Source: Isoetes taiwanensis
Taxonomy: Eukaryota > Streptophyta > Lycopodiopsida > Isoetales > Isoetaceae
Length of the DNA: 64,000 bases
Direction: 5' to 3'
NCBI GenBank assembly: GCA_021234155.1
Contig: JAJEKV010000675.1
Location: 56,172 to 120,171 of the forward strand
Below the pieces are notes generated by a model. It was not told the DNA's origin, did not search any database, and was given only the letters and a program-made list of their open reading frames with translations. The translations under genes were made by a program, and so were the position numbers. Position 1 is the stretch's first letter, and each line of letters begins with the position of its first letter. Shown here in pieces: positions 10,945-22,059 of this stretch.

Positions 10945-11338
10945 GAAGAATCCACTTTGAATCCCTCCCCGTTGCATCTTCAATAGGACAACCTTGAGTA
11001 TTGGACCAAAAATCTCGTGATTGTCCGTCTTGAAGCTTCGCGTGTTTCATTTTGCAAGATACTCTCGGTCGGGGATACAAAAAATTCATCCCTACTCACC
11101 AAATCATCGTCGGAAGCATATGCGACGGATCAAAGACATACTTCCTTAAGTTGCTCTCATGCGGGAACACATTATGCACCCTAACATGCGAAGGTAATTC
11201 CAACATATAGCGACCTTGCCAATGTTCCAATATCTTAAAGGTCCTGCATATCTTGGGCCCATTTTCCACTTTTAAATGCCAACGAGCTCGCTTAGGGTTA
11301 ATCCTTAAGAATACATATTGGCCTTCTGCGAATTCCAA
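10945..11338 (-). pseudogene. Chromovirus integrase C-terminus and chromodomain
   Basis: The first part (11096-11338) reads YVFLRINPKRARW, then a GRYMLELPSHVRVHNVFP stretch, which fits the GPF/Y module and tail of Ty3 integrases. Just downstream on the minus strand come RRTITRFLVQYSRLS and, after a one-base shift, IEDATGRDSKWILRQF. Together they match the FLVQW.G...EDATWE pattern of a retroelement chromodomain, which steers integration by binding modified histone H3. The aromatic W of the core reads Y here. A stop and a frameshift inactivate it. Confidence 0.7.
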
Positions 11339-11530
11339 AGGTTTCTGGCGTTTTGTTTGTATCTTTATACGCCAATACGAGGCCAGCTGCGAGATTACGA
11401 CGAAGTCTTCTCAACTTTGTGCATCCGGATCACGGAGCCACCTCATTGGCCATCTCCACATTGCAAAGTAGAATCCCTCAATTCAGGGGCGTCGGCACTC
11501 TTTGCCATACATTGCCTCAAAAGGAGCTCA

Positions 11531-12304
11531 TCACGATAGATTCTTGGTAACGTATATTGTTATCACATAAACTTCGCCAAATGCAAATAAGAATCCGCTT
11601 TTAGAAATTTGGCTTGGCACATACATTCTTAACATATCTTCCAAAACCTGATTTACTTGCTCGCTTTGCCCATCCGTTTGGGGATGGTATCTGCGTCTGA
11701 ATAGTATTGACTTAGTCCCACATTCGAAACAATCCTTGCGAAATGACTCATAAACTTGGAGTCTCGATCGAGGGTAATAAGTGCGTGGCATATCATGCAA
11801 CCTAAAAATTTCATAACAAATAACTTGAGATATCCATAAATTTGTAAAATTTGTCATCTTTATCGCATAAAATGTGCTTGCTTAGTCAATCTATCTACCA
11901 CCACATAAATGGCATTATATCCTGCTCGTCGGTAGATCTACAATAAAGTCCATGCCAATGCATTTCCATTTGGACGAAGGAACTTCCAATGGTTGCAGCT
12001 CCCCTGGGACTTTGGATCGCGAGGCTTTAACCTTCTGACATGCCAAACATTTTGCCACATACTCTTTAACCATTTTCTTCTGCCCTGGCCAAAAGAAATT
12101 ATGTTTGACCTTCCTTTGAGTCTTGTGCACCCCAGGATGTCCCGTTAATGGACTATCGTGCGCTTCATATAAAAGCCTCATCCTTAACTCCAAATCACCC
12201 GGAATGCACATTCGGCCTTTATAATAAAAGACTCCATTAGATAACGAGTATTGTGGAAACTCGGTAGACCCTTGTTTGATCTTGGCAACCAGGCCCAAAA
12301 TCAC
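11531..12304 (-). pseudogene. Chromovirus integrase: HHCC finger and catalytic core
   Basis: Two frames cover it. In 11915-12304, HDSPLTGHPGVHKT followed by CLACQK gives the HHCC zinc finger, and WKCIGMDFIVDLP holds the first catalytic aspartate. In 11531-11857, YHPQTDGQSEQVNQ is the conserved end of the core, with the catalytic glutamate region nearby. The stretch between, near 11860-11915, is broken. Integrase inserts the cDNA copy of the element into the chromosome. Confidence 0.8.
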
Positions 12305-12672
12305 GGGTCTCTTGCCACCTTATCCATGAGATGAGCATCCATTGACCACGGAGCACACTAATAGGGTCAAAAGGATCTGAGACAAAGCATTTGCTATCAC
12401 ATTCTCCTTGCGGCTGATACTCAATTTCAAAATCATTATTCTTCGCATAATTCGTCCATCTCCGTTGCCTATTATTCAAAATCTCGGCTGCTTCACAAAA
12501 ATTTCAGATTTTGATGGTCATTCTTGTTAAGAAATGACGACCTAACATGTAGTGCCTCCATGCATGCAAAGCATGTATAATTGCCAACATCTCCAAATCA
12601 TGCCTTTGGATAATTACTGCTTTGCGTGATAATTTCACGAGATGTATAGGCACAAAACCTTACCATTACGCA
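12305..12672 (-). pseudogene. Chromovirus RNase H remnant
   Basis: Broken frames give FCAYTSREI, then RHDLEMLAIIHALHAWRHY and LGRHFL, then RRWTNYAKNNDFEIEY. These match the ...ELAIV.AL..WRHYL.G..F and W...L..YDFEI.Y phrases of Ty3 RNase H. At least two frameshifts and a stop lie inside. Confidence 0.7.
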
Positions 12673-13548
12673 TCAAAGCTCCACCAATAGCCTTTCAGGG
12701 CAGGCGGTGACCACTTGAATGGGCTGGTCCATATCAAATATCTTCAAAATAGGAGCTCGAATCAACGCCTCCTTCAATGCTTGGAAACTTTCTTGACAAT
12801 TATCATTCCAAGCCAAACTAATCCCCTTCTTCAACAATGATGTGAGAGGAGCAGCAACCTTGGAGAATTTAGGGACAAATTTGCGATAATAACCTGCAAG
12901 TCCCAAAAAAGCTCTTACCTCCTTCCGCGATACGTGGCACCGGCCAATCTTTCCAGCTTCTATCTTGGCGGGATCTGGTGCGATGCCCTCTTCAGAAATT
13001 ACATGGCCCAAATACACTAATTTACGTTGGGCAAAAGAGCATTTAGACATCTTCCCATACAACTTCTCTTCTCTCAGAATACTTAAGATCTGCCTCACAT
13101 GCTCCACATGTTCTTGCAGGGTTCTCGAATAAACTAGAATATCATCGAAGAATGGTAATATGAAATTGTCCAAGAAAGGTTTAAAAACATCATTCATCAA
13201 CCGCGTAAAGGTAGCAGGCGCATTGGTTAACCCAAATGGCATCACGACAAACTCATAATGGCCGTAACATGTCCAAAAGGCTATCTTATAAATGTCGGAT
13301 TCCCTAATCCATATCTGATGGTATCCGGCCCGAAGATCTATCTTAGTAAAATACTTAGCTTGACCCAATTGATCAAACAACTCGTCTACCCTGGGCAATG
13401 CATATCTGTTTTTAACTGTGATTTGATTAAGCATCCTATAATCAATGCAAAGTCTCAATGTGCCATCCTTTTTCTTCACAAATAAAATCGGAGCGCCAAA
13501 TGGAGATGTACTGGGCCTTATAAAGCCTTGATCTAACAATCCAGCCAT
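12673..13548 (-). pseudogene. Chromovirus reverse transcriptase
   Basis: This 291-codon frame is the best-preserved part of the element. It contains [47 protein letters not shown], the catalytic box FFDDILVYS (usually YIDDIL), LGHVIS and [12 protein letters not shown]. The aspartate pair is present but the residue before it is F, not I or V, and the Y is also F. The frame ends early in the linker to RNase H. Confidence 0.9.
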
Positions 13549-13921
13549 TGCTTTTTCAACTCCGCCATTTACAAGGCATGAAACCTATAAGGTGGTCTTG
13601 ATGTCGGCTACGCTCTGGAATGAACTCAATCTCATGATCTACCAATCTATGAGGGAGGCAACTCGTCAATTCCTCACGGAAATACATCTTTAAACTCATC
13701 CAACTCTTGCGCACCGGGGCAATGGTCTCCTCTTGCAACTCTGTCAAGCCTAGCAAGCTATCCCGTAATACTGCACATCCCATTCTGGAGCAACCTCTCT
13801 TGAATTGCTTCTTAAGGCCCTTCCAAGTCAATGGAATAATGGCATGCGATGAAGCTAACCCTTCCAACACATGCTCTTCCCGTGCGGACTAGAACAGCGG
13901 ACTAGTTGCCTAAGCGATCAA

Positions 13922-14197
13922 TCAATCGCGAGCACCCCTTTGTCTCAACCATGGCATTCCAAGTATGGCATCATACTTTCTGAGGCCAATAACCTCAAAA
14001 CCAGCATGGGACACCATATTCCCTATCTTAAATTCAAGGCACTCGACCATAGCATACGATGGCTTAACCTTGCCATCGGCTAGTTCTACATACCTCGCAG
14101 GCCGTTCAATCGCATGCAAATTTAACTTAGCAACCAATCTTGAAGAAATAAAACTATGGGTACTGCCACAATCAATAAGAAAAACAACCGAGGGCAT
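13922..14197 (-). pseudogene. Chromovirus aspartic protease
   Basis: The frame reads FLIDCGSTHSFISSRLV, in which the usual D-S/T-G triad is D-C-G, and later YDAILGMPWL, matching the (F/Y)D.ILGM.WL phrase of Ty3 proteases. The enzyme cuts the Gag-Pol polyprotein. The substitution of Ser/Thr by Cys in the triad may be inactivating. The stretch 13549-13921 between protease and RT is broken into short frames. Confidence 0.8.
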
Positions 14198-14256
14198 CCA
14201 TCAATAATACTTGGGACCTTGAATAACATCAACTTGACCATCCACATTGCCCTGCT

Positions 14257-14860
14257 TTACCGCAGCGTACATGTGCATAGTCTCAGTAGGTGGATCTCGA
14301 ATGGTGGCAGCCCGTGCTTCTCCTCTTCCTGATCTCTTGCTGCCCCTGACCTGCTATCTTCCCTTCCATAGCCTCTACCACGGCCACCCCCGCCATGGGC
14401 CACCCCTTCCTTGACCCCCTCTAGGTGCATTGTCTTCCGATTGCCTTGATCGCTGATTCTACCTTCCTCCTCGTTGATTTTCAGATCCTGTGGAGGCAGT
14501 GTACCCACCATATGTCCTGGTGTTAGGGCAATCCCGCGCCTCATGTCCAAGCTCTCGGCACCTAAAGCATCACCTCTCATTGATGCACATATCCCTTTCC
14601 TCTCCAGACATCCGGGATGATCTGTTTTGTGGCCCTTGGCTATTGCTGGCCTGCACATCCATGGAGCGGGCAGCAGCTCCGCCTCTGTTATTATACCTTC
14701 CTCTCCTCGAGGAATTCCTAGCTTGCCATGAAGATTGAGCCTGTCGCTTCCGTTGAGCATCTAATGCTTTTTACGCCAAAATCGCCCAGCGATGTTTTAT
14801 GAATTCGACAACCTCCTCGGATCGTATAAGATACTCTAGACATCGTGCTCTTTATTTCCT
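14257..14860 (-). pseudogene. Chromovirus gag C-terminal part with CCHC zinc knuckle
   Basis: At about 14528-14570 the minus strand reads CFRCRELGHEARDC, a perfect C-x2-C-x4-H-x4-C knuckle that binds RNA in Gag. It is followed by an R/G-rich linker. Upstream, EEVVEFIKHRW and LDAQRKRQAQSSW look like the end of the gag body. Frameshifts separate the pieces. The N-terminal 200 or more residues expected of a Ty3 gag are missing, cut off at the flank repeat. Confidence 0.7.
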
Positions 14861-14862
14861 GC

Positions 14863-15318
14863 TCCATGAGGCAAGTATGACCCGAAATACCGTTGGACGG
14901 TAGGTCATTACTTGGTTTGTGATGCTCGAGGGCGAGCATAGTTCTAGTGGGAGAGATTGTAACGGACCCATGGGAGACCACTCGGGTAGATCTTGGTGTT
15001 GCGTTCCCGAGACACTGGCATAAATGGGTAGAAGTGACTACTCATAAACGTCTAGACGGTTTTGCCCAGTTGGTTAAGGGCATGTCGGTTAGGAACGTTA
15101 CATTTTCACAGAAACTCCTCCTTAGAAGGTTTGCCTCAGAGCCAAAAACCCCAATTCCTCTACAATTTAGTACTTATAGATTTCCTGTATAAACATCATA
15201 TACATACCATGTATGTATTTTCCCAACTCCAATATCAATTTAGTAATCCCTCATAATCATATGAAATTGTATTAATTTACTTACATCAATCGTCTGCTAA
15301 TCCGCCAGGCTCGTTACA
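14863..15318 (-). repeat. Right direct repeat of the chromovirus (5' LTR or inserted copy)
   Basis: It is a close copy of 10381-10888 without the 50-base internal duplication. The shared sequence runs from ctccatg(a/g)ggcaag to gctcgttaca. The TATA-like site is damaged (tacttataga on plus). On the minus strand the bases after it are not a primer-binding site, and an open stretch (WDRIKGIEPPSYESWALV) continues beyond it at 15325-15420. It could therefore be an insertion and not the true 5' LTR. Confidence 0.55.
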
Positions 15319-16185
15319 TAGCCAAGCACAATACTCTTCCTTCATACTTACATCCTTCTATTACCAAAGCCCAAGATTCATAACTTGGGGGCTCGATACC
15401 CTTTATGCGGTCCCAAATTTTTTGGCAAGGGAACCGTTAAATTTGAATGGATACATGTCCATATCTAATTCCTATAACTAAATTGTTTTCGAGTTTAAAA
15501 ATTCACAACAAAGGGTAAAGAAAACATCAATCTGAATAATGCGATTAAGGTAAATAATAATAAATGTGCTCAAAACAATGTCAATATCCTAAATGTCATT
15601 ATATTTCAGAAATCATAAAAAATTCCTTCAAAAGTAAATTCTAACGTTCTTGTTCTCCTTGGCTAATCTTGGTGTGCTAGAGAACAAATAAAAAGAAAAC
15701 AGGATGTTAGTCTTATGAATAAGTGAGCACCCAATTAATCTGAATCATGCAATTATGATTATTTGACATTTAGACCCACGATAATAATGGACTAGATAAA
15801 ATTATTTCAATAATTTTTAGCCGAGTGATCAAATCGGCGTACCGAGACTTACGTCAAGACCCCTGAATTCTAGAAAAGAATCTAGATTTCAATTTGTACA
15901 AATATTTTTTGGAGTCTTACACATCCCATAAGGTCATGTGCACGGTGTTGAAAAATAGTTTCTTTCCCAGCCCACCGAAACTGGACTATTTTCTGGGATT
16001 CTTGATTATATTATGAGAACTTCTGTTATGTTATCTAGTCATTTATTTATATCATTAGCTTAATATTAAGAAAATTATTTTAGACCTCTTCGAAAAAAAA
16101 AAAATAAGGCAAGCAAGACAAAGAAAATAAATATTCTACACAAAATATGGTAAAGAAAACAACTACAAAAAAAAAAGTCAAACTT

Positions 16186-16395
16186 GAACCCTAGCCTACA
16201 GTTTAAAAGACCATCAGTCTTACCACATTATCTATCTTATATTTGTACTTTAAAATAGATAAATCTATTTCTGTTATAGATTATTTATTAATTGTTATAG
16301 ACGTCGAAATAGGCTTTATCTATTTTAAAATACAAATATAAGATAGATAATGTGGTAAGGCTGGTGGTCTTTAAAATTGTAGGCTAGGTTAAAAA
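16186..16395. mobile_element. Fold-back MITE-like element
   Basis: The sequence is one long inverted repeat of about 205 bases. The left arm starts aaccctagcctaca and passes through accacattatctatcttat. The right arm mirrors it through ataagatagataatgtggt and ends tgtaggctaggtt. Arms of about 95 bases meet near 16290. A non-coding, nearly perfect fold-back of this size is typical of a MITE. I could not fix the superfamily or target-site duplication. Confidence 0.8.
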
Positions 16396-17234
16396 TCCTT
16401 TTTCTCTGTTCAAGCCTGATTCTCTAATTCTCTGATTCTCTATGACGACCCTAAAAATCTGCCATTGCAACTTGGCTACGATCTTAGGCTACGAAATTCT
16501 GATTAAGAGCCAAAAGAGCTCTTGGCCTATTCTATATGAAAATAATAGACTACGACGCATGAAGAAAAACAACCGAAGCTCGGTTTCTTTGAAAGGGATG
16601 AACTAGGATTAGGACCAAAAAACAGAAAAACACTAAAATAATCAAAGAACCAGATTTGGGTGCTTCAAACAAGAGCCATGAAAAACATATAATTTGTGTA
16701 GAGAAGTCTGAAATCATTACTACATCAAGATTCAGAGAAATAAAGGAAAACAACATTACAGCCAAAAATTTATTCTTACAGTATTAGACTACTTTGTTTT
16801 AGATCGTAGCTCCGTGTCTTAAGCAAATATACACACAATTTGGGAGAAAACGGATGGACATGGATGCCTACATTAAATCGGTTCCCCTTTCTCCTCTCCT
16901 CCTCCTTCGTAACCTCTTCCTTCCCAAACCCCCCCTCCCCACAAAGAAATAAAATGATGCCCTTTTTCCTAAACATCCACTCCAACCACATTTTCTTGCC
17001 ACATGTACTTTTCCTAATTGGATAATTTTAAATCCCTCTTTAATAATAATTCTACCTTTTCAGACCTAATCAACTATGGACTTAAAAGTTTTCATACCTA
17101 GGGGCGTTCTTCGAAATCTGATTGCAAAGCATGTTTTGCTATGACGACAAAGGGCAAGGTAATGAACCTATGCATTTAAAAGAATCATGGAGGAGATAAA
17201 TATTGAAACCTTTGATGTTCCACACTAGTGTTAA

Positions 17235-17284
17235 CAACCCCAAGAACCACGCATTAATTTTCAATGCGTGGTTCTTCAGGGTTG
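17235..17284. other. Strong perfect hairpin
   Basis: The left arm caaccccaagaaccacgcatt pairs with the right arm aatgcgtggttctt...gggttg across a 7-base loop. The inner 14 base pairs are perfect and one small bulge lies outside. It stands alone in intergenic DNA. It may be a small fold-back repeat or a transcribed hairpin. Nothing in the sequence decides. Confidence 0.6.
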
Positions 17285-17667
17285 ATGAAACTGGCCAAGG
17301 AGCATCAAAGGATTCAAAGTTTGCTTCACGCTATAGCTAGCTAACTTATCTGATTTCTTTTCTAATGCAGCATCCAATACCTTTAGGCAGGAAAAAGACT
17401 CTGTTACTGCTAAATAAAGCGCTGGGAGTGCGTTCCCTCGGAATTAATCCTTTCCAACTATTTGTTTGGAATTTGAATTGAGTCACCAAATCTAAATCTG
17501 GTTACTATACTATTTTTAGCAGTTACTATAATATTCTTGGCAATCATCACGCTCGAGGCACAATTTGGTGCCAGCCTCGCGCCACAAAAGGGGGGAACAG
17601 GGGGGACATGCCAAGTGATCCACTACAACGTGCTTTGACCCATATCATAAAGCATCCTTTTTAGCTT

Positions 17668-18005
17668 TCAATCTGTGATATTTGCCTTCCAGCACTTTCT
17701 TTGCATTGCATAAAGGGTTTTAAGCCCAGCATTTGTCTTATGCTCTACGGCTTTGTTCCAACCATAATTATGATCAACTATAAGCTCAAGATATCTGTAG
17801 GTATCACAAATCTCAATATGTTGCTCGTTATAATAGAACTGAAATTTGGGTGATCGCATGCCAAATACCAATATCTTAGTCTTGCTTAGATTCACCTGCA
17901 TACCTGTATTTTTGCAAAACAATGTGAGTGCATTGATGTGCTATTGCATGTCTTTAGCGGTTCTAGCAAATATCACAATTCATCTGCATTGCTGAAATTG
18001 TTTAG
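17668..18005 (-). pseudogene. LINE reverse transcriptase C-terminal fragment, non-L1 look
   Basis: The minus strand gives a damaged active site (NADE in place of YADD), then IVIFARTAKDMQ, FCKNTGMQVNLSKTKILVFG, IEICDTYRYLELIVDHNYGW and ALYAMQRKC. The order active site, LNLSKTK, YKYLG-like and W...I is that of LINE-type reverse transcriptases. The KTK.LVFG and YLG..VD....W phrases differ from the DUF4283-associated LINEs elsewhere in this window, so it is a second family. Both ends are truncated. A T-run at 18025 lies just beyond the upstream end. Confidence 0.65.
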
Positions 18006-18029
18006 AGGGTCTGAGTATTTCATTTTTTT

Positions 18030-18600
18030 TTTTTTTTTTGGAGAAAAGGAAGATTTATATTTATCATAAGAAAGTTACATCGATCTGATATCGAGAACCA
18101 TTGAGGTTCACAAAAGTGCTCTTAGCACGGGAAAGAACAAGCCCGAAAACCAAAAATGGGACGGAGTCCTTTTACAAAAGATGTAGGCACATGGAGCTTC
18201 GATCGGGAGGAAGGATCTTGTACCAGAAAGTCCAAATCCGAGTCCGACTCTTCTTCATCAATGATCACCAAGTCTAAAGCCACCGGGTCTATCTGCCAAC
18301 CAATCTCATTCCATTCAGGTGGGAAGGCAAAGAACCAAAGAGGGGTCAAGATTGAAGAGGATAATGGCTTCCCCATGGCCGATCCCGCAAAGCTTTGTGA
18401 TGGTAAAACATATATCTCTCAAGTGAGAGAATTGATCCTCGGTTAATGACCTTTCATAGCAAAATAGAAATCGAGGATGTGAGCTTGATAACCATTGAGC
18501 AGGAAAGGCTTAAGCTTCTTGAGGTCTTCATCGATGGAAGGGGATAAGGCCCAATGTTGCTGGTTATTAAAGATTTCTGTAGCAGCAGCAAAATTAGACA
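18030..18600. other. T-run and low-information stretch
   Basis: It starts with about 18 T at 18025-18042 and holds overlapping short frames in both strands without known motifs. One minus-strand frame (18122-18376) is acidic in the middle (DEEESDSDLD) and may belong to the LINE remnant at 18600-19260. I do not call a gene. Confidence 0.4.
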
Positions 18601-19260
18601 AGTCAGGAAGATTAGGCTTACAGTTCATCCTCGCGTTGTAAGGGCAATCAGTGACTCACGAAAACCATGTAATGATCATCAGCAATAAGCATATCATAAC
18701 AAACAAAGACATTGTATAAACCAACAAATTTCCCTATTGACAGCCATGCACAATCAGCTTTGTCTTGTTTACTGTTTTTATGAGCCATAGCAATTCTGGA
18801 GATCTCGATCTGAAAGGCTACTTTCATCCAAGCTATATCCACCCTTTGATTTGAATAATTAACCCTGTCCTCGTGTTTCCAAATAATCCAGAGAGCGGTT
18901 TGCCTAATGGTGTTCAAGAAGTTGTTTGATCCTTTCAAAAGGTCCATGATGTTGGCCCAATTAGAGATTGTGCCCTTTTGATCACGAGATAAGCATCGAC
19001 CACCTCAAAATTCCCCCGATTTTGGGGCAATCAAACATATGACTAATAGTCTCACGAATTGTTTTCCACAAAGTTTACACATAGGATTGTCACGAAGGTC
19101 TTTACATCTCTTAAAACATATTATGATTGGAGGGAAGAGCATTGTGGATACACCTCCAAATGAACATTTGCATTTTAGGTTGTGAATAGGATCTCAATTA
19201 TTTCTCAAAATTTTCATGAGGTGCTTATTGGGAACATGCCAATTGGCGACTGGGTCAAGG
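18600..19260 (-). pseudogene. LINE 3' coding fragment with zf-RVT remnant
   Basis: In broken frames the minus strand shows MFIWRCIHNALPSN, then C-x-x-C followed by ETISHMFDCPK (the CxxC...E...H.F..C pattern of zf-RVT). It then shows ALWIIWKHEDRVNYSN, which is the I.W..WKHRN.V.F phrase that follows it in plant LINEs. At least two shifts are needed. It is a third LINE piece, not clearly the same family as the 35.6-kb element. Confidence 0.6.
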
Positions 19261-19748
19261 ATTTGGATGGGGCAAGAACTCTATAACCTAAAGCAACTTT
19301 TGTAATCGGTCTGAGTTCATAATATGCCAATCGGGATTCTTTGGGGTTTGACACTCACTCCGGGTACTAGCAATGTGACCATGATTGTGTCAAAATTACT
19401 TTGTCTATTTTCTTGCCCTTGACTATCCGTTTTAATACTTTCCAGTACCGCTCCATTTACTTCCTTCCACGATGATGTTGCAGCCTGAGTAACCCCCGGC
19501 CTCTTTCCATTTTTTCCATATCCGTGGGTGTTTGAGAGCCCAATGGAGACATCATTTGTTGCACATATGGTAGTGATGAAGATTTGCAAAGCTATCTTTG
19601 GAAGTGTTTTATCATAAAAAAGTTCCGTCGGATGGAGACTTAAAGGAGGTCATTCTTTGGATTTCGACAAGTTTTGAATTGCTAAATGTTGGTAAGTTTC
19701 AGTCTCATGATTTATGATTTTTTTGTATTATATTCCTTTGTTGTCTTG

Positions 19749-19955
19749 TCATTGTTTGTTGTTGCATGTAGCTAAATCCAACAACCCAAATGCAGTCACA
19801 TTTCTTGGCATATAAGCATCCAAAAGTTTATTGCCTTTATATACAGATCCAAATCCACCTATTCCAAGCTTCTTGTTAAAACCCTTTGTAAAACTTCCCT
19901 TGACATGTGAATCTTGGAGGCAGCACAAATTCTTGTGGTAGTAAGAATTTTTCAC
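19749..19955 (-). pseudogene. Receptor-like protein kinase fragment (glycine-rich loop)
   Basis: The minus-strand frame reads SFTKGFNKKLGIGGFGSVYKG. This is the plant receptor-like kinase phrase with the ATP-binding loop GxGxFGxVYKG (G-I-G-G-F-G-S-V). The reading goes on for about 20 residues and then loses similarity. The invariant lysine (VAVK), catalytic loop and DFG are absent, so this is a gene scrap. Captured host exons are common among plant transposons. Confidence 0.75.
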
Positions 19956-20027
19956 AAGATATTGTAAAATGTGTGCACTGGAATTGTGATGCCAAAATAC
20001 ATTACATTAAAGATTTTGTTTTTTGAA

Positions 20028-21375
20028 GGACGTGAAACTTTTTTTATTGACAAGAACAAAGGCACAATACACAATGCACAGACAGGAATAAAACCCTAGT
20101 GGATAGGCTGACCCAACTAGGCATAAACACCCGTCTATGCATAAGAAGAATACCGTAAATACGTCTGCCAAATTATCTCTTTTTTTATCATCAGCTAGAG
20201 ATGAGCAACGATAAGCTTTAGTGATCTTCTGCTGAGCACAATGGAGAAGCTGTTGATCAGAGATAAACGTCGCCTCTGCCAGATAGACCACAAAATCCAA
20301 CTAGAAGCAAGATGGAATGCCCGCTTACGCAAGGGGGATAAAGTGCAAGTAGGATCTCCTGGCTAGTGAGAGACACACTGAAAAGAGTGAACAACCACGC
20401 CCAAGCAAGCCCTAGATGATTGCACAAGAAGAAGCAGCGTTCAATAGTTTCAACACGTTGGCCACAGAGAGGGCAACGATCTGAGACTCTAGGGTTCATC
20501 TTGTGAACCAAGACATTCACTCGAACACATCTATGGAGAATTTGCCATGTACCGAGACTTTAGGGTGGAGCAATTTATCCCATGTCCACATCCAAACACT
20601 TTTCCACTGTGGTTGAGGAACCTGAAGATGCCAGTGTTGGGATGGCGGAAGAGGCTCACAATCTAAAAGCAGCCTGTACATGGAAATTCTGGCTTAACAC
20701 GTGCATCACATATCCAATTAGGCACATCAGCCCTGTGGTTCTTTGCATAGTGGATGGCAAAAAATCAGCCACCCGGCCCAGTTTCACGATCCCATCGTAT
20801 ATAGAAATCTCATCCGAAAAAGCCTCCCATGACAAAAGATGACCATAATCATACTAAGTTGCAATCGTTAAATCCCAGCTAGCTGCCAACACCGTTGGGT
20901 CTTTGGATGTACGAGTGCACATAAAGGCTGCTGATCATGCATACCTTGCAGGGGAAGCCACCAGCATGACATTGACAATGAAGCACAAGCTTGGGGATTA
21001 ACATGGAATAAAGATCTAACCGCATCCCAGGAAGCAAGTATACCTTTAAGGAATGGGGAAGCATTTGGATATGGATGGAGAGGATACAACAAGGCCCATG
21101 GGAGACTAGGCTTGATAGTTGTCTTGTGAAAGGGGAGACAGTGCGGAAGTGATTGCCGCACCAACCTTAAGCCAGGAGAATCATCTTTATCAAGGAGGAG
21201 CCTCCAAATGAACTTTGAGATTATGACATGGCTCTGCAGACGGAAGTCCAACATTCCAAGGCCACCAACTGCCTTAGGCTTGATGCACTTAGCCCATGAT
21301 ATCTTAACAACAGCACCTTCTGAGGTACCATCCCAGATGAAATTCTTGACAATACACACGATCTCATTCATCTTA
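20028..21375 (-). mobile_element. LINE fragment, family of the 35.6-kb element, 5' truncated
   Basis: The minus strand carries FIWDGTSEGAVVKISWAKC, GGLGMLDFRLQSHVIISKF, SPGLRLVRQSLPHCLPFH and ASPFLKGILASWDAV, each matching the same phrases at 38660-39000 of the plus-strand LINE. Downstream, SDRCPLCGQRVETIERCFF is the zf-RVT finger. The 3' end, near 20028, reads ttgacaag on plus, as does the end of the copy at 46779-47291 in the other orientation. It starts after the reverse-transcriptase active site, so it is 5' truncated. Frames are broken at about 20520 and 20860. Confidence 0.8.
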
Positions 21376-21414
21376 CATTAAATAAGTCTTGAACTTAACA
21401 AGGGCCTATTATAC

Positions 21415-21630
21415 CCCACCTGCCTTGCAAAAGCTATATGTCTGTGAAAATCTCAATGGCCTCATTCATTTTGCCTAGTCTACAAAATCCTCCAACAATT
21501 ATGCTATAAGTGATCATATCAAGAGGGCATCCAGCCATCTCCATTCCCTCTAACAACTAAAGTGAAGCATTGTCGCCGTCCTTGCACATGCCATTCAATG
21601 AAGTATTGAATGTGCCAAGGTTAGGATAAC
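21415..21630 (-). pseudogene. P-type PPR gene fragment
   Basis: Read on the minus strand it gives FNTSLNGMCKDGD, a stop, LLEGMEMAGCPLDMITYSII, then GGFCRLGKMNEAIEIF. That is the P-class PPR pattern (TYSII..GFC..GK..EA..IF) over about one and a half repeats. Two stops interrupt it. It lies directly against the upstream end of the LINE fragment at 20028-21375. Confidence 0.75.
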
Positions 21631-21639
21631 GCCGGTTAC

Positions 21640-22055
21640 TTTGGCCCAAGTGAAAACTGGTCATTATCATGCGCACATAAATCCCACCTTGGCACCAGGG
21701 CCCCAAGCTTATTTGCTTGCTTCATTGTCCGGGAGAAAGCTTGTCGCTATTGCATCAATTCATACGGGGGTCCCACTGTGCTATGGATTGAGACAGGTAG
21801 ATGGGAGCGCCACAATTGCCGAGAAGGAGAGACTATGTGCTGTTACCCGATTCTGAGTTATTGAAGATGAAAGCCATACTCTTCCTCGAGTTGCCCCGCT
21901 TTTGAGATAGTCCGAAATCATTTTTGACCTTAGCATTCCATTCCACGCTTCCACAACTTCTCGAGCACCATCGTGCATGACTTGGCATTATACATACTTG
22001 AGGGTTCTAGATAAGCGTCACGCAATTCGCGAGGCCCTCGGTAGTCATTATCTCC
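21640..22055. other. Unassigned stretch between repeats
   Basis: No gene recognised. A 71-codon plus-strand frame (21641-21856) and an overlapping minus-strand frame have no motif that I can name. Confidence 0.4.
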
Positions 22056-22059
22056 GGCT

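Larger units (their letters stand above)
10381..15318 (-). mobile_element. Decayed Ty3/gypsy chromovirus with direct-repeat flanks
   Basis: On the minus strand, domains run right to left in the order gag zinc knuckle, aspartic protease, reverse transcriptase, RNase H, integrase with HHCC finger, GPF/Y-like module and chromodomain. That is the Ty3/gypsy order, and the chromodomain makes it a chromovirus. Direct repeats at 10381-10888 and 14863-15318 flank it. The left repeat lies directly after a minus-strand polypurine tract, as expected for a 3' LTR. Gag is too short (about 100 codons before the zinc knuckle) and no primer-binding site follows the right repeat, so the 5' end is rearranged. 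Many frameshifts mean that the element is not autonomous. Confidence 0.8.
15319..17640. other. Intergenic DNA with a MITE and a hairpin
   Basis: I see no gene. At 15325-15420 on the minus strand a short frame without stops could be retroelement gag. The rest is AT-rich and holds the fold-back element at 16186-16395 and the hairpin at 17235-17284. Confidence 0.5.

Noticed and set aside
14490-14738. Plus-strand open frames over gag
   Set aside because: They are shadows of the minus-strand gag and zinc-knuckle coding sequence.
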